8,638 nt of DNA, from positions 1 through 8,638 of the forward strand of contig JAHCRD010000020.1 of NCBI GenBank assembly GCA_020148085.1. Direction: 5' to 3'. Position numbers and translations under genes: made by a program. The stretch's first letter is position 1, and every line of letters begins with the position of its first letter. Positions 1 to 5,738 of this stretch are shown in pieces. Below the pieces are notes generated by a model. That model did not search any database. It was not told the DNA's origin and worked only from the letters and a program-made list of their open reading frames with translations. The stretch is from Patescibacteria group bacterium (GTDB lineage: Bacteria; Patescibacteriota; Minisyncoccia; Minisyncoccales; CG1-02-41-26).

Positions 1-140
1 GGAGGTAGGCCTGGTTTTGTTTCTACGGTGCCATAACCCAAACACTTTAAATTACTTTTGCCCCTCCCCTTTTTCTTTTTTGCTCTTACGATTCCAAAGC
101 CGGTGTGGGCTATGCCAGGATCTATGCCAATTATAATCAT
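1..140 (-). CDS. ruvC: RuvC, Holliday junction resolvase (5' part only)
   Basis: Only the first 46 codons are present; the gene runs off the left edge of the window. The product begins MIIIGIDPGIAHTGFGIV, which is the first beta-strand and turn of the RuvC nuclease fold (E. coli begins MAIILGIDPGSRVTGYGVI). Asp7 corresponds to the first metal-binding catalytic aspartate. A lysine-rich stretch (AKKKKGRGKSN, about residues 20-30) sits where family members have a short loop before the strand LGYGTVET. RuvC is known to cut four-way junctions as a dimer together with RuvAB. The ATG shares four bases (ATGA) with the stop of yebC, so translation is probably coupled. No Shine-Dalgarno motif precedes it. 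Identity is secure from the N-terminal motif; completeness of the rest cannot be judged. Confidence 0.9.
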   Translation of the reverse strand, partial: MIIIGIDPGIAHTGFGIVRAKKKKGRGKSNLKCLGYGTVETKPGLP

Positions 141-871
141 ACTTTTAAATTTGAATAAATATCTTGGACTGCCTCTGATTCATCTAACTCCTCAAAAAGT
201 TTTTGGCAATTTCCCCTATCTTTCTCTGAGATTTCAATTTGCTCTCGAGAAACCCAATCCAAGGTTGCTGATTCGATTTTTAGACCCTGTCCCTCAAGCT
301 CCTTTTTTACTTTATCCAGGTCTTGGGGCTTTGTGTAAACATCTAAAATATTCTCTGTTTTGTGCCGATAGATATCTTCCGCCCCGCCCTCTATCGCTTT
401 CAGTTCCAATTCCTCTTTTTTGGTCATTGGGATTTGGTCATTGGGATTTATCGTAATCGCTCCTTTTCTCTCAAACAACCATTTAACTGAACCTGCCTCA
501 GCTAATTTCCCTCCATATTTTTGTAAAACCTGACGAAGTTCACTTAGGGTCCGATTTTTATTATCAGTTATTCCCTCAACAATAATAGCAATTCCTCCAG
601 GCCCATAAGCTTCAAGGGTTAATTCCTCAAGCTTTGCCCCCTTAAGCTCGCCAGTTCCTCTTTCAATCGCTCTTTCAATGTTGCTCTTTGGTAAATTAAA
701 AGTTTTGGCCTCTTCTAAAACCCGCCTCAATTTAGGATTGGTTTCTGGATTAGCTCCTTCTCTGGCCGCAACCGAAATCATCCGAGCGATTTTGGAGAAA
801 ACCTTCCCCCGTTGGGCATCGTGGGCCTCTTTAACCCTTTTTATACTTTTAAAATGACTGTGGCCTGACAT
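137..871 (-). CDS. yebC: YebC/TACO1-family protein
   Basis: The 244-residue product has the usual family length of about 240-250. It opens with MSGHSHFKSIK, matching the nearly invariant YebC start MSGHSKWxxIK, so I place the start at this ATG and not at a TTG three codons upstream. Further family signatures are FNLPKSNIERAI (58-69), YGPGGIAIIVEGITDNKNRT (89-108) and EAGSVKWLF. YebC/TACO1 proteins were long called transcriptional regulators; more recent work on the family points to a role at the ribosome, helping translation through difficult (proline-rich) stretches. The gene follows the lamin-tail gene after a 46-bp gap and overlaps ruvC by ATGA; a yebC-ruvC neighbourhood is common in bacteria. 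A 14-bp tandem duplication lies in a surface-loop region (residues 142-151). Only a weak purine stretch (TTGGAAT) precedes the start. Confidence 0.93.
   Translation of the reverse strand: MSGHSHFKSIKRVKEAHDAQRGKVFSKIARMISVAAREGANPETNPKLRRVLEEAKTFNLPKSNIERAIERGTGELKGAKLEELTLEAYGPGGIAIIVEGITDNKNRTLSELRQVLQKYGGKLAEAGSVKWLFERKGAITINPNDQIPMTKKEELELKAIEGGAEDIYRHKTENILDVYTKPQDLDKVKKELEGQGLKIESATLDWVSREQIEISEKDRGNCQKLFEELDESEAVQDIYSNLKV
422..449. repeat. Tandem duplication, 2 x 14 bp, inside yebC
   Basis: Two exact, adjacent copies of GGTCATTGGGATTT (plus strand) occupy this stretch. They encode the NPNDQIPMTK segment of YebC. Because 14 is not a multiple of three, the two copies are read in different frames (NPND from one, IPMT from the other). 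The segment lies between the strand of AGSVKWLFERKGAITI and the helix starting KKEELELKAIEGG, a variable loop in the family, where an insertion would be tolerated. Confidence 0.9.
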
Positions 872-917
872 ACATTCCAATTCTAATTTAAAATCTCTCT
901 AGAATCAATGATTTAAA

Positions 918-2078
918 TTATTGTTCCTCGGTTTTTATTCTTTTTTTAAGAAATAAAACAATTATCCCCGAAGAAACAGCAATGCTGAGAGCGATTGGAA
1001 AGACAATTAATTGATTTGAAGCTTTTGGAAGTGCTTCGCCAATTCTTGCTATTGCCTTTTTACCTTCTTCTATCTCAGAGGTCTGAGCGGGTCTGGTTTT
1101 ACCCTCTTTTTCTTTAATACTTTCAAGGATTGTAATAATATTAGCTTTCCCTGGGGTTAAGGTTGTACTCCAAACCCATCCAGATAAAGTTCTATTAAAA
1201 GATTGACCAAGGGGAGCTTTCCCATAATTTACTTTATCAATAACTTCCCCATTCGGATTTAAAAGTTCCAAGCCATCGCCACTGTTTTGTAAAGTGATTT
1301 TGGTTTCTGGTCGAGGGAAAACTAAAAAGCCGTTTGCTTTAATTTTTGTTCCTCCAGAAATTGTATAGGTTTTTGTTGCCCCAATCGTATCTCTGATTTT
1401 CCATTCAGAAACATCAACTTCAAAATTATTTTCATTAAAAATTTCAATCCATTCATTTTCAGCATCAGGCCCCTCGGCTGAAGGCAAAATCTCATTAATA
1501 GAAATCTCTGAAGGTGTTGAGGTTGTTTCTACTACTTTTTCTTCAATGTCCAGAGGTTGAACTCCCAGAGATTGATTTTCGGTCTTTGGTGTCCCCCCAG
1601 GATTTTGACTGACCTGCCAATTTGAAGAATCATTCCCAGAAAGCAAAGGGTTTTTTCTTGCCATGGTTCTTTTAGTTTTATTATCTCCAGCAAACCAACC
1701 CTCCGAACAATCTATTTCATCAATTATGTTACCTTGGTTATCAATTAATTTTAAATATTCGCCTTGGTTATGTAAACTTCCTTTGTAAATTAAATCGGCC
1801 TCAATATCTAGCACTGTTTCATCGTCAGTTCTTTCTAAAAGAAAAAATCCCTTACTTGGGATTTCACCTTCTAAATCAATTTCTGGAGTTCCGTCTCGAG
1901 AAATCAATTTCCATCCTTCAATAGAGGTTGAGTTATTATAAAGCTCAATCCACTCATCGTTGTAGGAGGTTTCCGTTCCCATCCAAGCAATTTCATTGAC
2001 AACAATACTCAATGGTTCAGCAGCAATAGCCCAAGAAAGGGGAGTCAGAAATAACAAAAATATTATAATAGCTTGCAT
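918..2078 (-). CDS. Secreted, membrane-anchored protein with two lamin-tail domains
   Basis: A 386-residue protein starts with a signal-peptide-like hydrophobic stretch (about 2-19, MQAIIIFLLFLTPLSWAIAA). Two lamin-tail (LTD) Ig-like domains follow. The first (about 22-165) has VVNEIAWMGT, DEWIELYN, GWKLISRDG, FFLLER and WQVSQNPGGTPK. The second (about 191-315) has SINEILPSAEGPDAENEWIE, WKIRD, NGFLVFPRPETK and TLTPGKAN. A charged linker (318-355) leads to one C-terminal membrane helix (about 356-377) and a basic tail KKRIK. The layout predicts both LTDs outside the membrane and the tail in the cytoplasm. LTDs in bacteria occur in surface proteins and secreted nucleases; no nuclease domain is visible here, so a binding or structural envelope role is inferred. 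The start overlaps the 3' end of ruvB by 16 bp, which ties it to the ruv operon. No Shine-Dalgarno motif is seen. The exact function is unknown. Confidence 0.85.
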   Translation of the reverse strand: MQAIIIFLLFLTPLSWAIAAEPLSIVVNEIAWMGTETSYNDEWIELYNNSTSIEGWKLISRDGTPEIDLEGEIPSKGFFLLERTDDETVLDIEADLIYKGSLHNQGEYLKLIDNQGNIIDEIDCSEGWFAGDNKTKRTMARKNPLLSGNDSSNWQVSQNPGGTPKTENQSLGVQPLDIEEKVVETTSTPSEISINEILPSAEGPDAENEWIEIFNENNFEVDVSEWKIRDTIGATKTYTISGGTKIKANGFLVFPRPETKITLQNSGDGLELLNPNGEVIDKVNYGKAPLGQSFNRTLSGWVWSTTLTPGKANIITILESIKEKEGKTRPAQTSEIEEGKKAIARIGEALPKASNQLIVFPIALSIAVSSGIIVLFLKKRIKTEEQ

Positions 2079-3076
2079 TGAGGATTTTTAAATTTTATAC
2101 CCAAGTGCTGGCAAGCAAGTTTGGTGGCAGCTCTTCCTCTTGGAGTTCTTTCAATAAAACCCAATCTCATTAAATAGGGTTCATAAATATCTAAAATTGT
2201 GTCCTCTTCTTCAGCAGTAGCAGCGGCTAATGCTTGAAGGCCAACTGGGCCTCCATTAAATTTTTTGATAATCGCCTCCAGAATTCTTCTGTCGGCTGAA
2301 GTCAATCCCAATCGGTCAATTTCCAAAGACCTTAAAGATTCTTGGGTAATGTCTTCGGTAATCTCACCCTTTCCCTTGACCTGAGCGAAATCTCTCACTC
2401 TTTTCAAAAGATGGTTAGCAGTTCTTGGAGTGAAACGAGAAGATTTGGCTATAATTTTCAAAGCTTCCTCAGAGGCCTCGATTCCTAAAATCCGAGAGGA
2501 CCTCTTGAGAATTTTCTCAATATCTGAAACCTCATAGAAATTTAATCCAAAAGTTGCCCCAAACCTTGATCTCAAAGGACTTGAAATCAAAGCCAACCGG
2601 GTGGTTGCTCCAATTAAAGTGAATCTTGGAATTTTCATCTCCATTGTTCTTGCCATTGGTCCCTTTCCCAGAATTAAATTCAATTTAAAATCCTCCATTG
2701 CCGGATATAAGTATTCCTCAATTACTCGGTTGAGGCGGTGACATTCATCAACAAACAAAACACTTCCTGGTTCTAGATTAGTTAAAATGGCAGCTAAATC
2801 ACCAGCTTTTTCTATGGCCGGTCCTGAAGTAACCTTGATTTCACTTCCAATTTCTTTTGCCACTAAATGGGCTAAAGTTGTTTTACCAAGGCCACTCCCG
2901 CCATAAAAAAGCAGGTGTTCAGGAATCTGTTTTCTTTGGTTTGCAGCTTCAATTATAATTTTCAGGTTCTGTTTAACTTTCCCCTGACCAACGTATTCTT
3001 CCCAGGTTTTAGGTCGCAATGTTAAATCCAAAATATCTTCTTCTGAGTTTTTTTCAACTGTTCGAGGGGTTGACAT
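2063..3076 (-). CDS. ruvB: RuvB, Holliday junction branch-migration helicase
   Basis: The 337-residue product matches full-length RuvB. Motifs in order: RPKTWEEYVGQ (21-31), Walker A GGSGLGKTT (59-67, where E. coli has GPPGLGKTT), SGPAIEKAGDLAAILTNLEP (84-103), Walker B LFVDECHRL (107-115, Cys112 where Ile is usual), LYPAMEDF, sensor-1 GATTR (156-160), arginine finger in SPLRSRFG (Arg171 by alignment), sensor-2 TPRTANHLLKRVRDFA (216-231), and a C-terminal winged helix with GGPVGL and FIERTPRGRAAT. RuvB forms hexameric rings that drive branch migration of junctions held by RuvA. It is the first gene of the minus-strand ruv block; its stop lies inside the lamin-tail gene. The start codon is covered by the -35 box of a promoter pointing the other way, and no Shine-Dalgarno motif is seen within about 25 bp upstream. 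All catalytic motifs are intact. Confidence 0.97.
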   Translation of the reverse strand: MSTPRTVEKNSEEDILDLTLRPKTWEEYVGQGKVKQNLKIIIEAANQRKQIPEHLLFYGGSGLGKTTLAHLVAKEIGSEIKVTSGPAIEKAGDLAAILTNLEPGSVLFVDECHRLNRVIEEYLYPAMEDFKLNLILGKGPMARTMEMKIPRFTLIGATTRLALISSPLRSRFGATFGLNFYEVSDIEKILKRSSRILGIEASEEALKIIAKSSRFTPRTANHLLKRVRDFAQVKGKGEITEDITQESLRSLEIDRLGLTSADRRILEAIIKKFNGGPVGLQALAAATAEEEDTILDIYEPYLMRLGFIERTPRGRAATKLACQHLGIKFKNPQCKLL

Positions 3077-3098
3077 AATTTAAAAAATATATTACAAT
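3070..3098 (+). promoter_or_regulatory. Strong sigma70-type promoter for the small RNA
   Basis: A perfect -35 TTGACA (3070-3075), a 17-bp AT-rich spacer and a -10 TACAAT (3093-3098, five of six consensus bases) lie on the plus strand. Standard spacing puts +1 at G3105, the first base of a perfect 14-bp inverted repeat. The -35 overlaps the first codons of ruvB on the other strand. No plus-strand protein gene follows, so the promoter most simply serves a non-coding RNA. Confidence 0.7.
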
Positions 3099-3120
3099 TA
3101 AGAGGTTAGCCCGAAGTCAA
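3091..3120 (-). promoter_or_regulatory. ruvB: Possible divergent promoter for ruvB
   Basis: On the minus strand, TTGACT (3115-3120) is followed after 18 bp by TGTAAT (3091-3096). Both match five of six consensus bases, although the -10 lacks the important second-position A. The predicted start would leave ruvB with a leader of only about 8 nt. Its -10 shares bases 3093-3096 with the -10 of the plus-strand small-RNA promoter. This is a weaker call; ruvB could also be reached by read-through from the pilB-like gene. Confidence 0.3.
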
Positions 3121-3230
3121 TTTAGGGGTTCTTCCTCGAATGGGTGATCAGGCGTTTGCTCGATTATCCCCGGGAGAAACCCTGGGCCTTGAGACAATTT
3201 TAAGGAACGACTTCGGGCTAACTTTTTTTT
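3105..3230 (+). ncRNA. Candidate small structured RNA, no recognised family
   Basis: The element starts exactly at the predicted +1 of a near-consensus promoter with GTTAGCCCGAAGTC (3105-3118). It ends with the exact reverse complement (3209-3222) followed by eight T. Between these arms I can pair by eye: GUUCUU (3128-3133) with AAGGAAC (3202-3208), stacking on the closing stem; a hairpin 3142-3170 (GGGUGAUC with GAUUAUCCC, one bulged U, inner cap at 3151-3160); and a hairpin 3169-3186 (CCCGGG, AGAAA loop, CCCUGGG). The last two compete for the CCC at 3168-3170. The region is clearly richer in G+C than the flanking genes, a known mark of structured RNA in AT-rich genomes. It lacks the signatures of tRNA, 5S rRNA, SRP RNA apical loop, tmRNA and RNase P, and is shorter than 6S RNA. 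Expression and exact ends are inferred. Confidence 0.6.
3209..3230 (+). terminator. Probable rho-independent terminator of the small RNA
   Basis: The 3' arm of the 14-bp closing stem (3209-3222) runs directly into TTTTTTTT (3223-3230). The stem-plus-U-tract geometry is that of an intrinsic terminator on the plus strand; the minus strand has no T run at the equivalent place. It is unusual that the partner arm lies about 90 nt upstream rather than in a short hairpin, so efficiency is uncertain. Confidence 0.5.
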
Positions 3231-3316
3231 GAAATCACCCCATATCGGAAAAATAGGAGCCCGAGGGGCGACGTAAGAAACCGAAGGTGTCTTAAGCTGG
3301 GGGTCGGGGTGATTTC
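3231..3316. other. Second structured block closed by an 11-bp inverted repeat
   Basis: GAAATCACCCC (3231-3241) and its exact reverse complement (3306-3316) close this block. Inside are a GCCC-GAG-GGGC hairpin (3259-3269) and a nine-step hairpin, UAAGAAACC / GGUGUCUUA (3274-3294), with a GAA loop and a single A-G mismatch on the plus strand. The alternative minus-strand fold has a C-U mismatch instead. It begins one base after the T run of the small RNA and its right arm includes two bases of the pilB-like stop codon (TGA, 3315-3317). Neither strand has a T run after it, so it is not an obvious terminator. It may be the 3' untranslated structure of the pilB-like mRNA (protecting its end) or part of a longer plus-strand RNA. 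Strand is undecided. Confidence 0.45.
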
Positions 3317-4610
3317 ATTCCCCCGTTACTCTGTTTACCTCCTCAATTGTAGTTATTCCTTTAAGAACTTTAATCAGTCCATCTTTTCTCATAGTAACCA
3401 TTCCCTTTTTCTGAGCCATTTTCCTTAAATCTGAAATCGAAGGAGATTTCAAAATAAAGTTTTCCATTTCATCATCGATTAAGAAAAATTCAAAAATCCC
3501 TATTCTTCCCCGATAGCCAGTAAAATTACAAGATTTACAACCTTTAGCTTCGGGAATTTTTAAATTATTTAAATAAGGAATCTTCACCTCCTTTGCTAGA
3601 GATTTTAATTCTTCTTTAATCTTAGTTAACTCTTTTTCAGCAGGTTTTTCAAGCTTAACACATTTTTTACAAACTTTTCTGACCAATCTTTGTCCGATTG
3701 CTAAGCTTATGGCTGGAGCGATATTTATTGGTTTCTCTCCCAAAGCCTGCAATCTTGCGACCGTCCCTGCGGCATCATTGGTGTGCAAGGTGCTTAAGAC
3801 CAGATGGCCAGTTAAAGCGGCCTGCAGAGCAATTTTCGCTGTTTCAAAATCCCTAACTTCTCCAACCAAAATTATATCAGGATCTTGTCTGACAATGGCA
3901 CGAAGACCAGTGGCGAAATCATATCCTTTTTTAGGATTGACCTGGGTTTGGGAGATTCCTTCCAAATGGTATTCAATAGGGTCTTCAATGGTTATAATTT
4001 TAATTTCCGGGTGCTGGATTCTTTTTAAAATGGCATATAAAGTTGTAGTTTTCCCGCTTCCAGTGGGTCCGGTAACAATAACCATTCCGTTGGGCTGAGC
4101 AATTTCTTTTTTAAAAGCTTGGAGTACATCTTCTCTTACCCCCAAATCTTCAATCTCGATTAAACTCTTTGGATTCAAAATTCTCATTACAATTGTTTCT
4201 CCGTGTTCGGAAGGTAGGGTGGAGGTCCTTACCTCTATCGGGGTACCTCTCGCTAAAATGGTAAATCTACCATCTTGGGCTCGGTCAGTGATATTTAATT
4301 TAATTCCAGAAAGTAACTTAATTCGAGAGAGCAATCCCCGATAGGTTTTCAATTCAATATAGAGGACATCGTGCAATACTCCATCTATCCTCACCCTAAT
4401 TTTTATTTTCTTTTCTTCAGGCTCAATATGGATATCAGAGCTATCAAGATTTAGTGCCCCTGCCAAAATAACTTCCAGAATTTGGGTTATTTCTTTATTC
4501 AAATTTCTCTTGATCTCTCCGCTAAAATCTGAAATATTTTTTGTCCTTTCAACTATTCTCTCAAAACTTTTTTGAGTTATCGTTACTATTCCTGTAATTT
4601 TCTCTGGCAT
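3315..4610 (-). CDS. pilB: Type IV pilus assembly / type II secretion ATPase (PilB/GspE family)
   Basis: This 431-residue protein is the motor ATPase that drives polymerisation of type IV pilins or pseudopilins at the inner face of the membrane. Motifs: SSDIHIEPEE (57-66) of the N2 domain, Walker A GPTGSGKT (181-188), Asp box TIEDPIEY (207-214), Walker B region DPDIILVGEVRD (243-254, Glu251), His box STLHTNDA (273-280), and a zinc-binding tetracysteine site C314/C317/C358/C361. Typical PilB/GspE proteins are about 550-570 residues; here the N-terminal GspE-N/MshEN region is missing and the protein starts shortly before the N2 domain. The four cysteines favour PilB/GspE over the retraction ATPase PilT. 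The start overlaps the stop of the DHH-like gene upstream (TAATG). The 3' end enters the structured block described separately. No pilin or PilC gene is in the window. Confidence 0.9.
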   Translation of the reverse strand: MPEKITGIVTITQKSFERIVERTKNISDFSGEIKRNLNKEITQILEVILAGALNLDSSDIHIEPEEKKIKIRVRIDGVLHDVLYIELKTYRGLLSRIKLLSGIKLNITDRAQDGRFTILARGTPIEVRTSTLPSEHGETIVMRILNPKSLIEIEDLGVREDVLQAFKKEIAQPNGMVIVTGPTGSGKTTTLYAILKRIQHPEIKIITIEDPIEYHLEGISQTQVNPKKGYDFATGLRAIVRQDPDIILVGEVRDFETAKIALQAALTGHLVLSTLHTNDAAGTVARLQALGEKPINIAPAISLAIGQRLVRKVCKKCVKLEKPAEKELTKIKEELKSLAKEVKIPYLNNLKIPEAKGCKSCNFTGYRGRIGIFEFFLIDDEMENFILKSPSISDLRKMAQKKGMVTMRKDGLIKVLKGITTIEEVNRVTGE

Positions 4611-5692
4611 TATATTAATTTTAAGATTTTATCTTTGACCTTTTGGCAATTAAGGTTTTTATTTGAGAACAAAATCCCATTTCCCTTCTGCCCCCCTTCA
4701 AAATTCTCTAAAATTTTTCTTAAACTTGCTTGATTTTGAGAATAAAAAACTCCTCTGGTTAAAGGTTCGGACCCTTCACTTTCCCAGAGGATTAAAAAAT
4801 CTTTTTGAGGCAATATCAAAGCTAACCTTTCCAAAGAGAAGACCAAATCAGAAGGAGTAGAGTAGGTTCTTAAGAAATCACCCTTTTTTAAAATAACCCA
4901 ACCTAAGTTTTTATCTTCAGAAACTCTTAATTTTTGCAAAATCTCTCCAAAAAGGTTTAAAGAACTCTGGCCTAATTCTGGCAAGGTCTCTGAAGTTATT
5001 TTTTTCAAATCAGCTCCCTTCTCTGTTAGGAAACTCGCTTTCTGAAGGGTCTGAGAGCTTAGCTTTAAACTTTGGAAATTTCTTGTTCCTTGAATTATTC
5101 CAGCCAAAAGGGCCTCGGTTACTCTTTCTTTAAACAATTTCTCATCGATAGAGATTAAAAAGTCAAAAACTATTTCCGAAAGGGAAGGTGAACTAACTTC
5201 GATTAAGTTTACCGTGCCGTAATTCTCGTTTTCGAGCTGATTGTCAATGTTTATTATTATAATCGGCTTTTCTTTTAAGAATTCTTTAACCCTTTTAAAA
5301 CTTTCAATCCCTAGGGTTATTAGAAGGTCTCCGAACCTCAAAGAATGGAGAGCAATATTTTCTTTTTTTAGCTCTTCTCCATTTGTTTTCAAAAAGAGAT
5401 TTAAGCCATTTTTTCTTTTTTCATAAAAAAGCTGAGAAATCTTTGTCCCAGCAGTTTTGATTGAGATAAGAAAATTTCCTTGAGGCGAAAGAAGTGTTTG
5501 ACCTTCTTTTAAAAACTTGAATTTTTCTGGAAAGTGACCAACAAGTAAATTTACATTCTTTCTGGAATCCTTTAAACTATAAAATAAACCTAAACTTGCT
5601 GGAAAGCTATCCCCTCTGAAATCTGGTGAAGGTAAAATAGAAATGTTTTTTGATTGCTCGATGATTTTTTTTGCCTTTTTGAAATCTTCCAT
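4610..5692 (-). CDS. Degenerate DHH/DHHA1-family protein (NrnA-like pseudoenzyme)
   Basis: The 360-residue protein follows the layout of NrnA/RecJ-like DHH phosphoesterases, which hydrolyse short oligonucleotides or cyclic-dinucleotide products, but the key positions are changed. Motif I (family HxxPDxDAxGS) reads PSPDFRGDSFPAS (21-33), without the His. The name-giving DHH motif reads NIDNQ (148-152), followed by the conserved-looking tail NENYGTVNL and SSPSLSEIV. The family GxxTDTxxF reads GIIQGTRNF (198-206), so that metal-binding Asp is Gln. In the DHHA1 substrate loop, GGGH is FEGGQ (331-335). The fold is thus probably kept and catalysis lost. It heads the minus-strand pair with the pilB-like gene (TAATG overlap), so a role linked to that ATPase, such as nucleotide sensing or assembly, is possible but purely inferred. 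The assignment rests on motif alignment by eye. Confidence 0.7.
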   Translation of the reverse strand: MEDFKKAKKIIEQSKNISILPSPDFRGDSFPASLGLFYSLKDSRKNVNLLVGHFPEKFKFLKEGQTLLSPQGNFLISIKTAGTKISQLFYEKRKNGLNLFLKTNGEELKKENIALHSLRFGDLLITLGIESFKRVKEFLKEKPIIIINIDNQLENENYGTVNLIEVSSPSLSEIVFDFLISIDEKLFKERVTEALLAGIIQGTRNFQSLKLSSQTLQKASFLTEKGADLKKITSETLPELGQSSLNLFGEILQKLRVSEDKNLGWVILKKGDFLRTYSTPSDLVFSLERLALILPQKDFLILWESEGSEPLTRGVFYSQNQASLRKILENFEGGQKGNGILFSNKNLNCQKVKDKILKLI

Positions 5693-5703
5693 AATCTTTC
5701 TTC

Positions 5704-5732
5704 AAATTAGCCAATTTTTACTTGAAAGTCAA
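5704..5732 (-). promoter_or_regulatory. Possible promoter for the DHH-like/pilB pair in the divergent spacer
   Basis: The 46-bp spacer (5693-5738) separates divergent genes and must hold or border both promoters. On the minus strand TTGACT (5727-5732) and TAATTT (5704-5709) are 17 bp apart, which would give a leader of only about 5 nt. The -10 is poor (three of six). A purine stretch GAAGAAAG sits just before the DHH-like start. I find no convincing plus-strand promoter for tsaE here; it may lie within the 5' end of the DHH-like gene. Confidence 0.25.
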
Positions 5733-5738
5733 TAAAAA

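Noticed and set aside
58..456. Plus-strand 132-codon reading frame
   Set aside because: It runs opposite to the secure ruvC and yebC genes and its translation is low-complexity without a family motif; it is a shadow.
869..880. Upstream TTG start for yebC adding three residues
   Set aside because: Family members begin MSGHS; the ATG at 871 gives exactly that, and the extension (M-E-C) has no support.
3105..3222. Integron attC-like site (GTTAGCC ... GGCTAAC)
   Set aside because: attC sites have the core orders RYYYAAC at the left and GTTRRRY at the right; here the order is reversed, and the arms are fully paired and flanked by a promoter and T run. No integrase or gene cassettes are present.
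3105..3230. 5S rRNA, SRP RNA, 6S RNA, tRNA, tmRNA or a known riboswitch
   Set aside because: Length fits 5S or SRP, but the 5S core (CGAAC...GUGAAAC) and the SRP apical signature (GGAAGGAAGCAGC-like) are missing. It is shorter than 6S and tmRNA and has no tRNA cloverleaf or CCA end. No riboswitch consensus was recognised.
3116..3314. Open minus-strand reading frame continuing past the pilB-like TGA for about 66 codons
   Set aside because: It would need read-through of TGA, has no good start codon, shows no recognisable protein motif and coincides with the two perfect inverted repeats. GC-rich structured RNA easily lacks stops. yebC also uses TGA as a plain stop.
3709..4098. Plus-strand 129-codon reading frame inside the pilB-like gene
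   Set aside because: It lies entirely opposite the P-loop and Walker B coding region of the ATPase and shows no motif of its own.
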